Source of the DNA: Eubacteriales bacterium
Lineage (GTDB): Bacteria; Bacillota; Clostridia; Oscillospirales; Oscillospiraceae
Direction: 5' to 3'
Length of the DNA: 64,000 nucleotides
Assembly (NCBI GenBank): GCA_030536515.1
Contig: JAUNPV010000009.1
Location: 52,878-116,877, forward strand
Shown here: one piece after another, positions 31,938 through 40,963 of the stretch
How positions within the stretch are numbered: position 1 is the first letter of the stretch
Layout: each line of letters opens with the position of its first letter
Position numbers and translations under genes: made by a program
Notes under the pieces: model-generated
Told to the model about the DNA's origin: nothing
The model's database searches: none
The model's input: the letters and a program-made list of their open reading frames with translations, nothing else

Positions 31938-32552
31938 ATGGAGAAATTTTTGGCTCTGAGCCAGGAAAAGCAGCAGACGATTATACAGGCGGCGATGCAG
32001 TGCTTCGGGAAATACGGATATGACAAGGCCTCCGTCAACGACATTGCCGTGGCGGCCCACATCTCCAAGGCGTCGATTTTTCAGTATTTCGGCAGCAAGA
32101 AGCAGCTGTACGTCTTTCTGCTGGAGCACTGCATGAAAACCGTCATGCCGGCCTTCGACCAGAGGGCCCTGGACGGCGAAAAGGACCTGCTGGACCGGAT
32201 TCTGCTTTCCAGCAGAATCAAGACGGCGGTGCTGACGGCCCATCCCTATATGCCCCAGTTTCTGTCCTCTGTCTGGGAGGAGGCCTCCCCGGAGGTCGGC
32301 GAGCTGCTGGAAACCATGAAGCAGGAGGCGGGCAGATTCAGAAGCGACATGGTGCTGCGGGAGGGCGATGCCGAAAAATTCAAGGACCCGGCGGACGCAT
32401 CGGCGGTTTACCAGATGCTGCTGCTGATGGCCGAGGGCTACACCGCCCGATACCGCAACGCCCCCAGCTTTGATTTTGACCTTGTGATGCAGGACTTTGA
32501 GAAGAACGTTGCCATTTTGAAAAAGAATTTTTATAAAAAGGAGTATTTATAA
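31938..32552 (+). CDS. TetR-family repressor of the adjacent ABC exporter
   Basis: A 204-residue regulator from ATG 31938, preceded by GAAGGGGGAA. The helix-turn-helix at about 25-47 reads ASVNDIAVAAHISKASIFQYFGSK (quoted in part: VAAHISKASIFQYF). The C-terminal helical domain (60-204) is the ligand pocket and dimer interface. Its stop codon overlaps the next start by one base (TAATG), so regulator and exporter are one operon. The twin palindromes in its promoter indicate autorepression with release by an unknown ligand, perhaps the exporter substrate. Confidence 0.9.
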   Translation: MEKFLALSQEKQQTIIQAAMQCFGKYGYDKASVNDIAVAAHISKASIFQYFGSKKQLYVFLLEHCMKTVMPAFDQRALDGEKDLLDRILLSSRIKTAVLTAHPYMPQFLSSVWEEASPEVGELLETMKQEAGRFRSDMVLREGDAEKFKDPADASAVYQMLLLMAEGYTARYRNAPSFDFDLVMQDFEKNVAILKKNFYKKEYL

Positions 32553-33439
32553 TGAGTGAGCAAATCATGACCCTGAACGGACTGACCAAAACCTACGGGC
32601 AGTACAGAGGCATTTCGGACCTGAGCTTCTCCGTGGACGAGGGGGAGATTTTCGGCTTCATCGGCCCCAACGGCGCGGGAAAATCCACCACCATCCGCAC
32701 CCTGGTGGGCCTGATTCGCCCCACCGCCGGCAGCGCCTCCATTTTCGGCCTGGACTGCCAGACCCAGGCCAGCCGGATTGCCCGGGACCTGGGCTACCTG
32801 CCCAGCGAGGACAGCTACTACGAAAGTATGAGGGTCCGGGAGCTGCTGCAATACACCGCCGACCTCTACGGCAAGGACTGCAACACCAAAATGTTCAGCC
32901 TGGCCCGGCGGCTGGACCTGGACTTAAGCCGGAGAATTTCGGACCTGTCCCTGGGTAACCGGAAGAAGGTGGGCATTGTGTCTGCCCTGATGACCTCCCC
33001 CCGGCTGGTGCTGATGGACGAGCCCACCAGCGGCCTGGACCCGCTGATTCAGCAGGCCTTTTATGAGATACTAAAGGAGGAAAACAGCCGGGGCGCCACC
33101 ATTTTCCTGTCCTCCCATGTGCTCAGCGAGGTGCAGAGGCTCTGCGACCGGGTGGCCATTTTGAAGGAGGGCAGGCTGGTGGAGATTCAGTCCATCCGGC
33201 AGCTGCGGGAAAGCGGCTACAAAAAGGTGAGCCTCACCGCCTCCCGGGAGCTTCCCCGGGGCTTCTTCAATCTGCCCGGCATTGCCGACTATCGGGAAAA
33301 TCCTCAAAAAACCGCCGCTTCCTTTATGTATAACGGCAATATTTCCGCCATCATTGACAAAATCCACCAGCTGCCTCTGGTGGATGTGCTGCTGGAGGAG
33401 CCCTCTCTGGAAGAAATTTTCCTCCACTACTACGAATAA
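32552..33439 (+). CDS. ABC-2 exporter ATPase
   Basis: A 295-residue ATPase. It contains Walker A GPNGAGKSTT (about 38-47), Q-loop-like YLPSEDSYY, signature LSLGNRKKV, where the usual GGQ is replaced by GNR, Walker B LVLMDEPTSGLDP and H-loop SSH. The C-terminal 80 residues form the accessory domain common in CcmA/YhaQ-like exporters. It is followed by two permease genes and preceded by its TetR regulator in one operon. Substrate unknown; drug or lipid export is likely by analogy. Confidence 0.9.
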   Translation: MSEQIMTLNGLTKTYGQYRGISDLSFSVDEGEIFGFIGPNGAGKSTTIRTLVGLIRPTAGSASIFGLDCQTQASRIARDLGYLPSEDSYYESMRVRELLQYTADLYGKDCNTKMFSLARRLDLDLSRRISDLSLGNRKKVGIVSALMTSPRLVLMDEPTSGLDPLIQQAFYEILKEENSRGATIFLSSHVLSEVQRLCDRVAILKEGRLVEIQSIRQLRESGYKKVSLTASRELPRGFFNLPGIADYRENPQKTAASFMYNGNISAIIDKIHQLPLVDVLLEEPSLEEIFLHYYE

Positions 33440-33452
33440 GGAGGGGGCCCAA

Positions 33453-34253
33453 ATGACAATCTTCAAATTTGAACTGAGGCGGAACCTGAAATACATCCTC
33501 GCCTGGACCCTGACGCTGGCCCTGTGCATTTTCGGCATGACACCCATGTATTACGGCTTTATCAGCCTTGCGGAAACCACGCCGCTGTTCAGCACTCTGG
33601 GGGAAAGCGACTTTTTCAAAAGCGTGGGGGTCTCCATGGGCTATCTGGCCTCGCCCCTGGGCATTTATGCGTTTCTGACCAGCTTCTTCCTGCTGGCCGC
33701 CGGAATTTACGGGCTGCACTTCGGCATCACCATCCACACGAAGGAGTTTACCGGGAAAACCGCCGAGTACCTGCTGACCAAGCCCCACACCAGAAAGGAG
33801 ATTTTCTGGGCCAAGGCCGGGGTGGTGATGACCGGGGCGGTCATCACCGGCCTGGGCTACACGGCGGCCTCGGCACTGTCGCTGGTCCTGTTCCGGGACG
33901 GAACGCCCTGGGGGGAGTTTTTCCTCATCTCCCTGTCGCTGCTGTGGCTGACCCTGGTGATGGCCGCCCTGGGGCTGCTGCTGGGGGTGGTCTTTTCCAA
34001 CAACCGAAATCCCCTGCTGACCGCCGGGCTGATTGTGTTTGTGGAATACTGTATCACCAGCTTTTCTAACGTGATTGTCAGCCGGACCGTGGGGTATTTC
34101 TCCCCCTTCTCCTTTTTCAGCGGCGTCAGAATTGCCCAAAACGGCTTTTACGAGCCGGACCACGTGGCCCTGTATGGGGCGATGCTGGGGCTTTTTCTGC
34201 TGGCTGCCTACCGGCATTTTCTGAAAAAGGACATTCGGTTCCGGGCATCGTAA
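33453..34253 (+). CDS. ABC-2 exporter permease
   Basis: Membrane protein of 266 residues with about six helices, starting MTIFKFELRRNLKYILAW at ATG 33453, 8-9 bases after AAGGAGGG. The N-terminal FELRRNLK segment and the TGKTAEYLLTKPHTRKEIFWAK loop (quoted in part: EYLLTKPHTRKEIFWAK) are ABC-2 permease features. The following gene has the matching loop AAYLFTKPVSRRQIVLAK, showing that the two permeases are paralogues forming a heterodimer. Confidence 0.87.
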   Translation: MTIFKFELRRNLKYILAWTLTLALCIFGMTPMYYGFISLAETTPLFSTLGESDFFKSVGVSMGYLASPLGIYAFLTSFFLLAAGIYGLHFGITIHTKEFTGKTAEYLLTKPHTRKEIFWAKAGVVMTGAVITGLGYTAASALSLVLFRDGTPWGEFFLISLSLLWLTLVMAALGLLLGVVFSNNRNPLLTAGLIVFVEYCITSFSNVIVSRTVGYFSPFSFFSGVRIAQNGFYEPDHVALYGAMLGLFLLAAYRHFLKKDIRFRAS

Positions 34254-34271
34254 ATGTAAGGAGGTATCTGC

Positions 34272-35057
34272 GTGAAAACACTGTTCAAAAAGGAGCTTCG
34301 GCTGTCCAGGCGGCTGCTGTGCATCTGGATGGCGATTATGCTGGTGCTGTGCGTCTTTTGCTGGTTCGAGTCCATGTCTCTGAAAGACAGCCTGGGGGAG
34401 CTGTCCGGAATGCTGGAGCAGTTTCCCCGGCTGCTGGTCATCATGTTCGGCATCAAGGCGGATTTGAGCACCGCCATTGGCTGGTACAGCTGCCTGTATT
34501 TCTGGACGACGATTTTGGCGGTGGCCTACGGAATGTCCCTGGGCGTTTCCTGCGTGGCAAAGGAGAAAAACCGGGGCACGGCGGCGTACCTGTTCACGAA
34601 GCCCGTCAGCCGGCGGCAGATTGTCCTGGCCAAGGCGGCGTCGTCTGGGGTGAATCTGGCTGCTTTTGCCGCCTTTACGGGGCTGTGCAACTATTTCCTG
34701 CTGGTTCTGCCCATGGGGGGACTGGAGCAGAGAGGGGCAATGGCGGCGACGACGGCGGGCCTGTTTCTGACCCAGGTACTGTTTTACGATGGGGGGCTGC
34801 TGCTTGCCAGCCTGTTCCGGTCCTACAAGGTAGCCGTGCGGGCCAGTGCAGCCGCTGCGGTGGGGGCCTATGCGCTCTGCTTTACCGCCGAGTATACGGG
34901 CCTTCGCCTGCTGGACTATCTGACGCCCCTGCGGTACTTCGATGTCTATGAGGTGACCCTCCACGGACTCAGCCTGCCAAGGGTCCTGCTGACGCTGCTC
35001 ATCACCGCCGCCTGCGTGGCAGCAGCAGTAAACCGCTGGGACCGGCGGGAGCTGTAA
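34272..35057 (+). CDS. ABC-2 exporter permease, GTG start
   Basis: Second permease of the TetR-controlled exporter, 261 residues with about six hydrophobic segments. It starts with GTG at 34272 (MKTLFKKELRLSRRL), preceded by AAGGAGG at 34259-34265; no ATG is closer. The ABC-2 loop reads NRGTAAYLFTKPVSRRQIVLAKA (quoted in part: TKPVSRRQIVLAKA). It is the last gene of the operon and is followed by a bidirectional terminator. Confidence 0.87.
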   Translation: MKTLFKKELRLSRRLLCIWMAIMLVLCVFCWFESMSLKDSLGELSGMLEQFPRLLVIMFGIKADLSTAIGWYSCLYFWTTILAVAYGMSLGVSCVAKEKNRGTAAYLFTKPVSRRQIVLAKAASSGVNLAAFAAFTGLCNYFLLVLPMGGLEQRGAMAATTAGLFLTQVLFYDGGLLLASLFRSYKVAVRASAAAAVGAYALCFTAEYTGLRLLDYLTPLRYFDVYEVTLHGLSLPRVLLTLLITAACVAAAVNRWDRREL

Positions 35058-35070
35058 CCCAAGAAGTTTC

Positions 35071-35115
35071 GCCCTTTCTATCCGGCGCTTGCGCAAAGTG
35101 TGGGATAGAAAGGGC
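35071..35115. terminator. Bidirectional terminator between convergent operons
   Basis: Arms GCCCTTTCTATCC (35071-35083) and GGATAGAAAGGGC (35103-35115) form a 13-bp perfect stem, followed by TTATTCTT on the plus strand. It ends both the exporter operon and the flavoprotein operon. Confidence 0.8.
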
Positions 35116-35556
35116 TTATTCTTCGGGCAATTCAATCATGCCGACAAATTTCCGGTTCCTTCCACATAGGGCGTTTGCAACAGCCTTCTTTATAACGGTG
35201 CTTGAATTTGTCGCGCCGGATATTGCGTCTACATCGATTTTCTGCTCATCGACAATTCTGTTAGTTACGGCTTCTGCGGTTTTTCCCCGTTCATGCCTAT
35301 GCTCCGAAATGCTGATATTTGTGATTTCTCCATTTTGCACGGTAACTTCCACTTTGGCATATATAAACTTTACATCATATTCGCCAATATAAACGCCGTC
35401 GGAAACATCGGAAATATTGATTTTTTCAAAAGCGGTTTCTTTTACTGCCTGTTTATAATCTGCAACGCTTTTCAGATAGATTATTCCCCAAACGAAACCG
35501 ACAAGCAGAAGGAAGGTCATAGCACATCGAATGATGTTCTTTTTAGACAGTTTCAT
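35116..35556 (-). CDS. FMN-binding domain protein, membrane-anchored
   Basis: A 146-residue protein with an N-terminal membrane helix (about 9-27) and an extracytoplasmic FMN_bind domain. The flavinylation motif is SGATNSST, whose threonine is the usual covalent FMN attachment site. DGVYIGEY and NISISEHRHERG are other conserved parts. ATG at 35556 overlaps the stop of the flavodoxin-like gene (ATGA); a GTG 9 bp upstream abuts the ribosome site and is unlikely. It may carry electrons across the membrane; a flavin transferase (ApbE) is not in the window. Confidence 0.87.
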   Translation of the reverse strand: MKLSKKNIIRCAMTFLLLVGFVWGIIYLKSVADYKQAVKETAFEKINISDVSDGVYIGEYDVKFIYAKVEVTVQNGEITNISISEHRHERGKTAEAVTNRIVDEQKIDVDAISGATNSSTVIKKAVANALCGRNRKFVGMIELPEE

Positions 35557-36122
35557 TTGATACACCTTTCAATTTTTTTGATTGTTCGTTTCGGCAGCTC
35601 TTTTTTGTTTGCAGCGCCTGCACATACGATTTTGCCTATCGGCTTCATTCCCGCTGTCTGGAAGAACTCGTCCATACAGCGGATGGCTCCTCTGCTTTGC
35701 CCGAATATCCATGAAAAAGGAGAGGGGGTATTGCAGGAGGTTAAAATCATGTATTTCTTGCCCTTTAACCGTGGCTTCGGAAATGTGCCGGTTTCCTCCA
35801 TAGCGGTTCCCAGCAACCGGTCAAATAGATTTTTAACAGGAGCGGGTACATTCGCCCAATAGACGGGAGCGGCAAGCAGAACCGTTTGACAGGCTTGCAG
35901 GCACGTTACAATTTCCTGTATATCGTCCTTTTGAATGCAGACCCTTGTGTTCATACAAGCCCGGCAGCCCGTACAGTAGGAAAGATTTTTTTCATATAGG
36001 TTCATTTTCGTAACGCTGTATCCCATTTTTTCTGCTTGATGAACGGCGCAATTTAGCATAGCTGCGGTTATTCCGTTTGGATGAGGGCTTCCCAAAATGG
36101 CAAGCAAAGTCTTTTCGTTCAT
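35553..36122 (-). CDS. Flavodoxin-fold NAD(P)H-dependent oxidoreductase
   Basis: A 189-residue cytoplasmic FMN protein starting ATG 36122, 6 bases after AAGGAGGG. LAILGSPHPNGITAAML is the phosphate-binding loop, followed by CTGCRACMNTRVCIQKDDI with closely spaced cysteines and LLAAPVYWANVPAPVKNLFDRL (quoted in part: APVYWANVPAPVKNLFDR), both typical of the iron-sulfur flavoprotein/NADPH-dependent FMN reductase group. It lies between its TetR regulator and the FMN_bind protein, in one overlapping unit. Substrate unknown. Confidence 0.87.
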   Translation of the reverse strand: MNEKTLLAILGSPHPNGITAAMLNCAVHQAEKMGYSVTKMNLYEKNLSYCTGCRACMNTRVCIQKDDIQEIVTCLQACQTVLLAAPVYWANVPAPVKNLFDRLLGTAMEETGTFPKPRLKGKKYMILTSCNTPSPFSWIFGQSRGAIRCMDEFFQTAGMKPIGKIVCAGAANKKELPKRTIKKIERCIK

Positions 36123-36124
36123 AT

Positions 36125-36763
36125 TCATCCCTCCTTGTCTGCAATAGAACAATACAGCATTTGAAAGCCGTACTCTAAAAATTCGCTTTTGGATAAGCCC
36201 ATGGTTTTTGCAATATAGTCTTCTTTGTTTGCCGCAAGCTGAATAAGTCCGGACAGCATACCCCAGAAATGAAAAATGGTAGGCATAATGCTCAGATTGC
36301 GGCGCAAATCGCCTTTATCCATGCCGGATAATAAAAACTCCTTGATTTTCTCATTTATTTCCTCCCCTATCTGATAGGTTTCTTTTTCTTCGGGAAGACA
36401 GCCGTGGCGTTCAAAGTCAATATTGATGTTATCCAGGACCGTTTTGAAGTAAAACGGGAATTCCTCCTGATACTGGACCAGCCCACGGCAGATGGAATTG
36501 TACTGTTCCTTTGTGGTTTCCTGTTGTTCCAGTGCAGAAACGATGTAATGATAAAGTTTTTTCATGCTATCCAGCACTAAGATACCAACAAGCTCGTCCT
36601 TGTTCTGAAAATATACATACAGTGTCGCTTTGCTATATCCCGCTGCCTTTGCGATATCATCCATGGATGTTGCTGCAATGCCCTGATTCAGGAACAACAC
36701 TGATGCAGCAGCGGCGATTTTCTCCCGGTGTGCGCTTCTCGGCTCCTTTTTTCTCCGTGCCAT
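36125..36763 (-). CDS. TetR-family regulator of the flavoprotein operon
   Basis: A 212-residue regulator beginning MARRKKEPRSAHREKI. The helix-turn-helix TSMDDIAKAAGYSKATLYVY is a strong match, and the rest is the helical ligand domain. The stop codon lies 2 bases before the flavodoxin-like start, so this is one operon. A 27-bp palindrome just upstream of its start (36775-36801) is the presumed operator. This operon has lower GC than the flanking exporter and glycosidase genes and may be a later arrival. Confidence 0.9.
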   Translation of the reverse strand: MARRKKEPRSAHREKIAAAASVLFLNQGIAATSMDDIAKAAGYSKATLYVYFQNKDELVGILVLDSMKKLYHYIVSALEQQETTKEQYNSICRGLVQYQEEFPFYFKTVLDNINIDFERHGCLPEEKETYQIGEEINEKIKEFLLSGMDKGDLRRNLSIMPTIFHFWGMLSGLIQLAANKEDYIAKTMGLSKSEFLEYGFQMLYCSIADKEG

Positions 36764-36774
36764 AGCCTGCCTCC

Positions 36775-36801
36775 TATAATTAAACTCACAGTTTAATTAT
36801 A
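36775..36801. promoter_or_regulatory. Palindromic operator upstream of TetR gene
   Basis: TATAATTAAACT-CAC-AGTTTAATTATA is a perfect palindrome with 12-bp arms and a 3-bp centre, 11 bp from the TetR start codon. Its AT-rich arms contain TATAAT and ATTATA, so repressor binding would block the -10 element. Confidence 0.8.
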
Positions 36802-36910
36802 GCGACTGTAAGCAGCGTTGTCAACTGCGAAATGCCAGCTTGAACAATATATGAGTGAGGCAAATTCCGCAGCAGCCGGCGTTGCGGGAATGTGCATAGC
36901 CGGCTGCAGA

Positions 36911-36947
36911 AAAAATAACCCGCAGAGATCAGGCCGATCTCTGCGGG
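36911..36947 (-). terminator. Intrinsic terminator of the cellobiose phosphorylase gene
   Basis: Stem CCCGCAGAGATC / GATCTCTGCGGG (36919-36947, slightly offset centre), followed on the minus strand by TTATTTTT. Confidence 0.85.
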
Positions 36948-36958
36948 CTTTGAGTTGG

Positions 36959-39373
36959 TTAGACCGTTACCTCCACGGTGACGCGGCCTGGGGACAGGGG
37001 GACGAGGCTGCCGGAAACGGGCTCGCCGTTGACGGTCATGGAGGGGCGGCCGGTTTGGCGGACGTGGATGCGGTAGTCGCTGCCCCGGAACCGGCGGGCG
37101 ACGGTGTAGTCCGTCCAGTCCCTGGGGATGCAGGGGGAAATGCGCAGGCCGTCGTACTCCGGGCAGATGCCGAGAATGGCCTGGGTGACGGCCAGATAGG
37201 TCCAGGAGGCGGTGCCGGTGAGCCAGCTGTTTTTGGCGTGGCCGGGGCTGCCGGAGGCCCGGCCCGTCACCATCTGGGCGTAGACATAGGGCTCGGTTTC
37301 GTGGATTTCGCTTTTTTCCTCCAAATAGGCCGGGCAGATTCGACGGTAGATGTCAAAGGCCTCGTCGCCCCGGCCCAGCCGGGCCTCGGCGCAGATAATC
37401 CAGGGGTTGTTGTGGCAGAACACCGCCCCGTTCTCCTTGAATCCGGGAGGATAGGAGGAGATTTCGCCCAGCTCCAGGTGGTAGCTTTCGTAACAGGGGT
37501 GGAGCAGCTCCACGCCGTACTCCCCCAGCAGGTGCTTCCGGGTGGAGTCCAGGGCCATTTTGGCCTGGCCCGTTTGAAGGCCCACCCCGGCCAGGACGCA
37601 GAAGCCCTGGGGCTCGATGAAAATTTTTCCTTCCTCGCACTCCCGGGAGCCAACCTTGCGGCCAGCGGCATCGTAGGCCCGGAGGAACCACTCTCCGTCC
37701 CAGCCGTCCCGCAAAAGGGCAGCCTCCATATCCTTCACCGCCTGGCGAATATCCTCCGCCTCGTCGGCCAGGCCCAGGCGCTGGCAAAGCTGGGCGTACT
37801 CGCCGCCATATTTGACGAACATTCCGCCGATGAACACCGACTCGGCCACAGGCCCCTCTGAGGGGCCGGAGGTCTGGAAGCTCTCCCCGGGCTCGGAGGA
37901 GAAGCAGTTCAGGTTCAGGCAGTCGTTCCAGTCGGCCCGGCCGATGAGGGGGAGCCGGTGGGGGCCCAGGTTGTTCCGGGTGAAATTCACACTCCGGCGC
38001 AGATGCTCCAGCAGCGGCACCTCCGTGCCGGGAACGTTATCGAAGGGGGTGGGGTGGTCTAAGAGGGAAAAGTCCCCGGTCTCCTTCAGATAGGCGCAGA
38101 CCGCCCCCACCAGCCACAGGGGGTCGTCGTTGAAGCCGCCGCCGATGTCGTTGTTGCCCCGCTTGGTCAGGGGCTGGTACTGGTGGTAGGTGGAGCCGTC
38201 GGCAAACTGCACCGAGGCAATGTCGATTATCCGCTCCCGGGCACGCTGGGGGACCATGTGGACAAAGCCCAGCAGGTCCTGGCAGGAGTCCCGGAAGCCC
38301 ATGCCCCGGCCGGTGCCGGTTTCGTAGTAGGAGGCGGAGCGGCTCATGTTGAAGGTGACCATGCACTGGTAGGGGTGCCAGATGTTCACCATCCGGCTGA
38401 GCTTTTCGTTGCCGGATTCCAGCCGGAAGGCCCCCACCAGGCCGTCCCAGTAGGCCTTCAGGCTGTCCAGAGCCTGGTCCACCGCCTGGAAATCGGCGAA
38501 TTTTGCCATCACCCGGTGGGCGGTGTCCTTGCGGATAACGCCGGGGGACAGAAATTTCCGGTCCCGGGGGTTCTGGCCGTAGCCCAGCACGAAGGTGGCC
38601 CGGTAGGACTGTCCCGGGGCCAGGGTCACATCCAGCCGGTGGCAGGCGATGGGATACCACCCGGTGATATGGGAGGAGGCGGAGGTCCCCAGCCGCACCT
38701 GCTCCGGGGCAGACCAGTCGCCCATGTGGCCCAGGAAGGTGTTCCGGTCGGTGTCAAACCCGGCGGTGGGCACGTTGACGCCGTAGTAGGCATAGTGGTC
38801 CCGGCGCTCCCGGTACTCGGTTTTGTGGTAGATAACCCCGGGCTCCACCTCGCTTTCGGCGATGTTCAGATTCCGCTGGTAGTTCTGGGCATCGTCCACG
38901 GCGTTCCACAGGCACCACTCCATGCAGCCGTAGACCTGGACGGCCTTTTCTTCCCGGCTCTCGTTGGTCAGCACCAGGTCGTGAAGCTCGCAGTTTTCCC
39001 CTTGGGGGACGAAGAAGGTCATTTTGGCGGCCAGGCCGTCCTTGGCGCTGTCAAAGACGGAGTAGCCCAGGCCGTGGCGGCACTCGTAGCGGTCCAATGG
39101 GGTTTTGGTGGGAAGGAAGCCCGGGTTCCAGGGGGACTTGCCCGCCTCTTTCAGATAGTAAAACCGGCCCCCCAGGTCCCCGGGGACGGCGTTGTAGCGG
39201 TAGCGCAGCAGCCGCTGGAGCTTGGCGTCCCGGTAGAAGCAGTAGCCGCCGCCGGTGTTGGAAATCATGCCGAGGAAATCCTCGCTGCCAAGATAGTTGA
39301 TCCAGGGCAGGGGGGTGGCGGGGGTGGAAATGACGTACTCCCGCCGCTGATCGTCAAAGTGTCCGTATTGCAT
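36959..39373 (-). CDS. GH94 cellobiose phosphorylase
   Basis: Cytoplasmic phosphorolytic enzyme of 804 residues, splitting cellobiose with phosphate to glucose 1-phosphate and glucose. Family marks include MQYGHFDDQRREYVIS and TPATPLPWINYLG at the start, RGMGFRDSCQDLLG (358-371), RGNNDIGGGFNDDPLWLV and IGRADWNDCLN with the general-acid Asp484. The C-terminal GTASWTYLAVTQAILGI is also conserved. The length matches cellobiose phosphorylases (about 800-815). It is divergent from a LacI-type regulator and a sugar importer, so cello-oligosaccharides are the likely imported sugar. Related GH94 specificities cannot be wholly excluded. Confidence 0.9.
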   Translation of the reverse strand: MQYGHFDDQRREYVISTPATPLPWINYLGSEDFLGMISNTGGGYCFYRDAKLQRLLRYRYNAVPGDLGGRFYYLKEAGKSPWNPGFLPTKTPLDRYECRHGLGYSVFDSAKDGLAAKMTFFVPQGENCELHDLVLTNESREEKAVQVYGCMEWCLWNAVDDAQNYQRNLNIAESEVEPGVIYHKTEYRERRDHYAYYGVNVPTAGFDTDRNTFLGHMGDWSAPEQVRLGTSASSHITGWYPIACHRLDVTLAPGQSYRATFVLGYGQNPRDRKFLSPGVIRKDTAHRVMAKFADFQAVDQALDSLKAYWDGLVGAFRLESGNEKLSRMVNIWHPYQCMVTFNMSRSASYYETGTGRGMGFRDSCQDLLGFVHMVPQRARERIIDIASVQFADGSTYHQYQPLTKRGNNDIGGGFNDDPLWLVGAVCAYLKETGDFSLLDHPTPFDNVPGTEVPLLEHLRRSVNFTRNNLGPHRLPLIGRADWNDCLNLNCFSSEPGESFQTSGPSEGPVAESVFIGGMFVKYGGEYAQLCQRLGLADEAEDIRQAVKDMEAALLRDGWDGEWFLRAYDAAGRKVGSRECEEGKIFIEPQGFCVLAGVGLQTGQAKMALDSTRKHLLGEYGVELLHPCYESYHLELGEISSYPPGFKENGAVFCHNNPWIICAEARLGRGDEAFDIYRRICPAYLEEKSEIHETEPYVYAQMVTGRASGSPGHAKNSWLTGTASWTYLAVTQAILGICPEYDGLRISPCIPRDWTDYTVARRFRGSDYRIHVRQTGRPSMTVNGEPVSGSLVPLSPGRVTVEVTV

Positions 39374-39418
39374 AAATCGCGCTCCTTCCGTCCCGCCGGT
39401 GAAAACGGGGCTGTTTTG

Positions 39419-39491
39419 TCGATAACGTTTTCGGTAACATGGCCCGAAAAGCTGCTAACCTTAGAATAGCGGATTCTTTTAGAAAAATCAA
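39419..39491 (-). promoter_or_regulatory. Cellobiose phosphorylase promoter with LacI-type operator
   Basis: Minus-strand TTGATT (plus 39486-39491), 17-bp spacer, TATTCT (39463-39468). Thirty bp downstream lies CGATAACGTTTTCGG (39419-39433), a LacI-family operator-like sequence centred on AACGTT. The divergent LacI-type gene starts at 39790. The remaining 300 bp of the intergenic space is AT-rich and shows no gene. Confidence 0.6.
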
Positions 39492-39789
39492 TAGAGAATT
39501 TGCATTTTTCTGAAATATCCCGCCGGAAAGCCGGAAAATGACCCGGCAGGCCCTGACCTTCGAAACGGAGCAGGGCTGTCGAAAACAGGGGAGCGCCGGT
39601 GTTTCGGAGTGTTTCGATTGTATTCTACACAAATTTTCGGAGCCAAATCCAGCACATTTCACAATCTTTGTGCATGGTGACCCAAAACTGAAAAAAAGCT
39701 ATTGCTATTTTATGAAAAGTGGTATATAGTGAAGATACGAAATCGGTTTCGACTTCGAGCCGGGACAGCAGGAGAACGGAGGGCGCGCC

Positions 39790-40809
39790 ATGGTATCCAT
39801 CAGAGACATTGCACGGGAATGCGGCGTGGCGGTGTCCACCGTCAGCAAGGCCCTCAACGGCCAGGCGGACGTGAGCCAGGAGACCAGAGAAAAGGTCTGC
39901 GCCGCCGCCGAGCGCATGGGCTACATGGCAAACTCCGCCGCCCGGGCCCTGAAAACCAACCGGTCCTACAATCTGGGGGTCCTCTTTGCCGACGAAAGCA
40001 ACTGCGGCCTCACCCACGAGTATTTCGCCCATGTGCTGGAAAGCGTCAAGGCCGAGGCCGAGGCCCGGGGCTACGACATCACCTTCATCAACGGCAACGT
40101 AGGCGACAAGCCCACCTCCTACCTCCAGCACTGCCGATACCGGGGGGTGGACGGGGTGGTCATCGCCTGCGTGGACTTCCGGGACCCCCGGGTCCAGGAG
40201 CTGGTGGACGACCGGATTCCCGTGGTCACCATCGATTACATCTTTAACGACCGGCTGGCGGTGGTATCTGATAACGTTTCCGGCATGGAGCAGCTGGTCC
40301 GCTATATTTACAGCCGGGGTCACCGGCGCATCGCCTATCTCCACGGCCAGGACAACCCCGTCACCCGCAGCCGCCTCACCGGCTTTTACCGGGCCTGCGA
40401 GGCACTGGACCTGCACATCCCGCCGCAGTACATCGTGCCCAGCACCTACTACACCCCCGAGCGCTGCCGCATCGACACCCGGCGGCTGCTGCAGCTGGAC
40501 CCCAGACCCACCTGCATCATCTTCCCCGACGATTTTTCCTACATGGGCGCAATGGATGCCCTGGCGGAGGCGGGGCTTCGGGTGCCGGAGGACATCTCCG
40601 TGGCGGGCTACGACGGCATCAGCCTGGCAAGGGTCCTGCACCTGACCACCTACAGCCAGGACACCCGCATTCTGGGCCAGACCGCCGCCAGGCAGCTGAT
40701 TTCCCTGATTGAGCGGCCCAAGACCACGGTGACGGACCGCATCCTCGTCAGAGGCCACCTGGTGGAGGGCTCCACCGTCCGGGATATCTCCAAGGAGCCC
40801 AATCACTAA
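39790..40809 (+). CDS. LacI-family transcriptional regulator
   Basis: A 339-residue regulator. The helix-turn-helix and hinge read SIRDIARECGVAVSTVSKAL (2-22, quoted in part) and NSAARALKTNRS. The rest is a periplasmic-binding-like core with LGVLFADES, GVDGVVIACVDF, FPDDFSYMGAMDALAEAG (quoted in part) and DISVAGYDGI. ATG 39790 follows GAACGGAGG. It is divergent from the cellobiose phosphorylase gene and precedes the sugar ABC genes, so it likely represses both in the absence of a beta-glucoside inducer. Confidence 0.93.
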   Translation: MVSIRDIARECGVAVSTVSKALNGQADVSQETREKVCAAAERMGYMANSAARALKTNRSYNLGVLFADESNCGLTHEYFAHVLESVKAEAEARGYDITFINGNVGDKPTSYLQHCRYRGVDGVVIACVDFRDPRVQELVDDRIPVVTIDYIFNDRLAVVSDNVSGMEQLVRYIYSRGHRRIAYLHGQDNPVTRSRLTGFYRACEALDLHIPPQYIVPSTYYTPERCRIDTRRLLQLDPRPTCIIFPDDFSYMGAMDALAEAGLRVPEDISVAGYDGISLARVLHLTTYSQDTRILGQTAARQLISLIERPKTTVTDRILVRGHLVEGSTVRDISKEPNH

Positions 40810-40963
40810 AGAAATTTGCCGCCGACCGAGCTCGGTCCTTGCTTTCCGGAGGAAAGCAAGGAAGTATGAGCCGCTGTATCACAGGGAAAGAAATTCCCGG
40901 AAAAAAGGATTTTACGTCTGATAACAGGCGAAAATTAAAAATGATTATATGGAGGAACAAAAA

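Noticed and set aside
40264-40284. Second LacI operator-like sequence (TGATAACGTTTCCGG) inside the LacI gene
   Set aside because: It encodes the conserved SDNVSG stretch of the LacI core, so the match is explained by coding constraint.
40833-40960. Hairpins before the sugar-binding protein gene as a riboswitch
   Set aside because: CCTTGCTTTCC/GGAAAGCAAGG is a simple hairpin; no known aptamer consensus could be matched.
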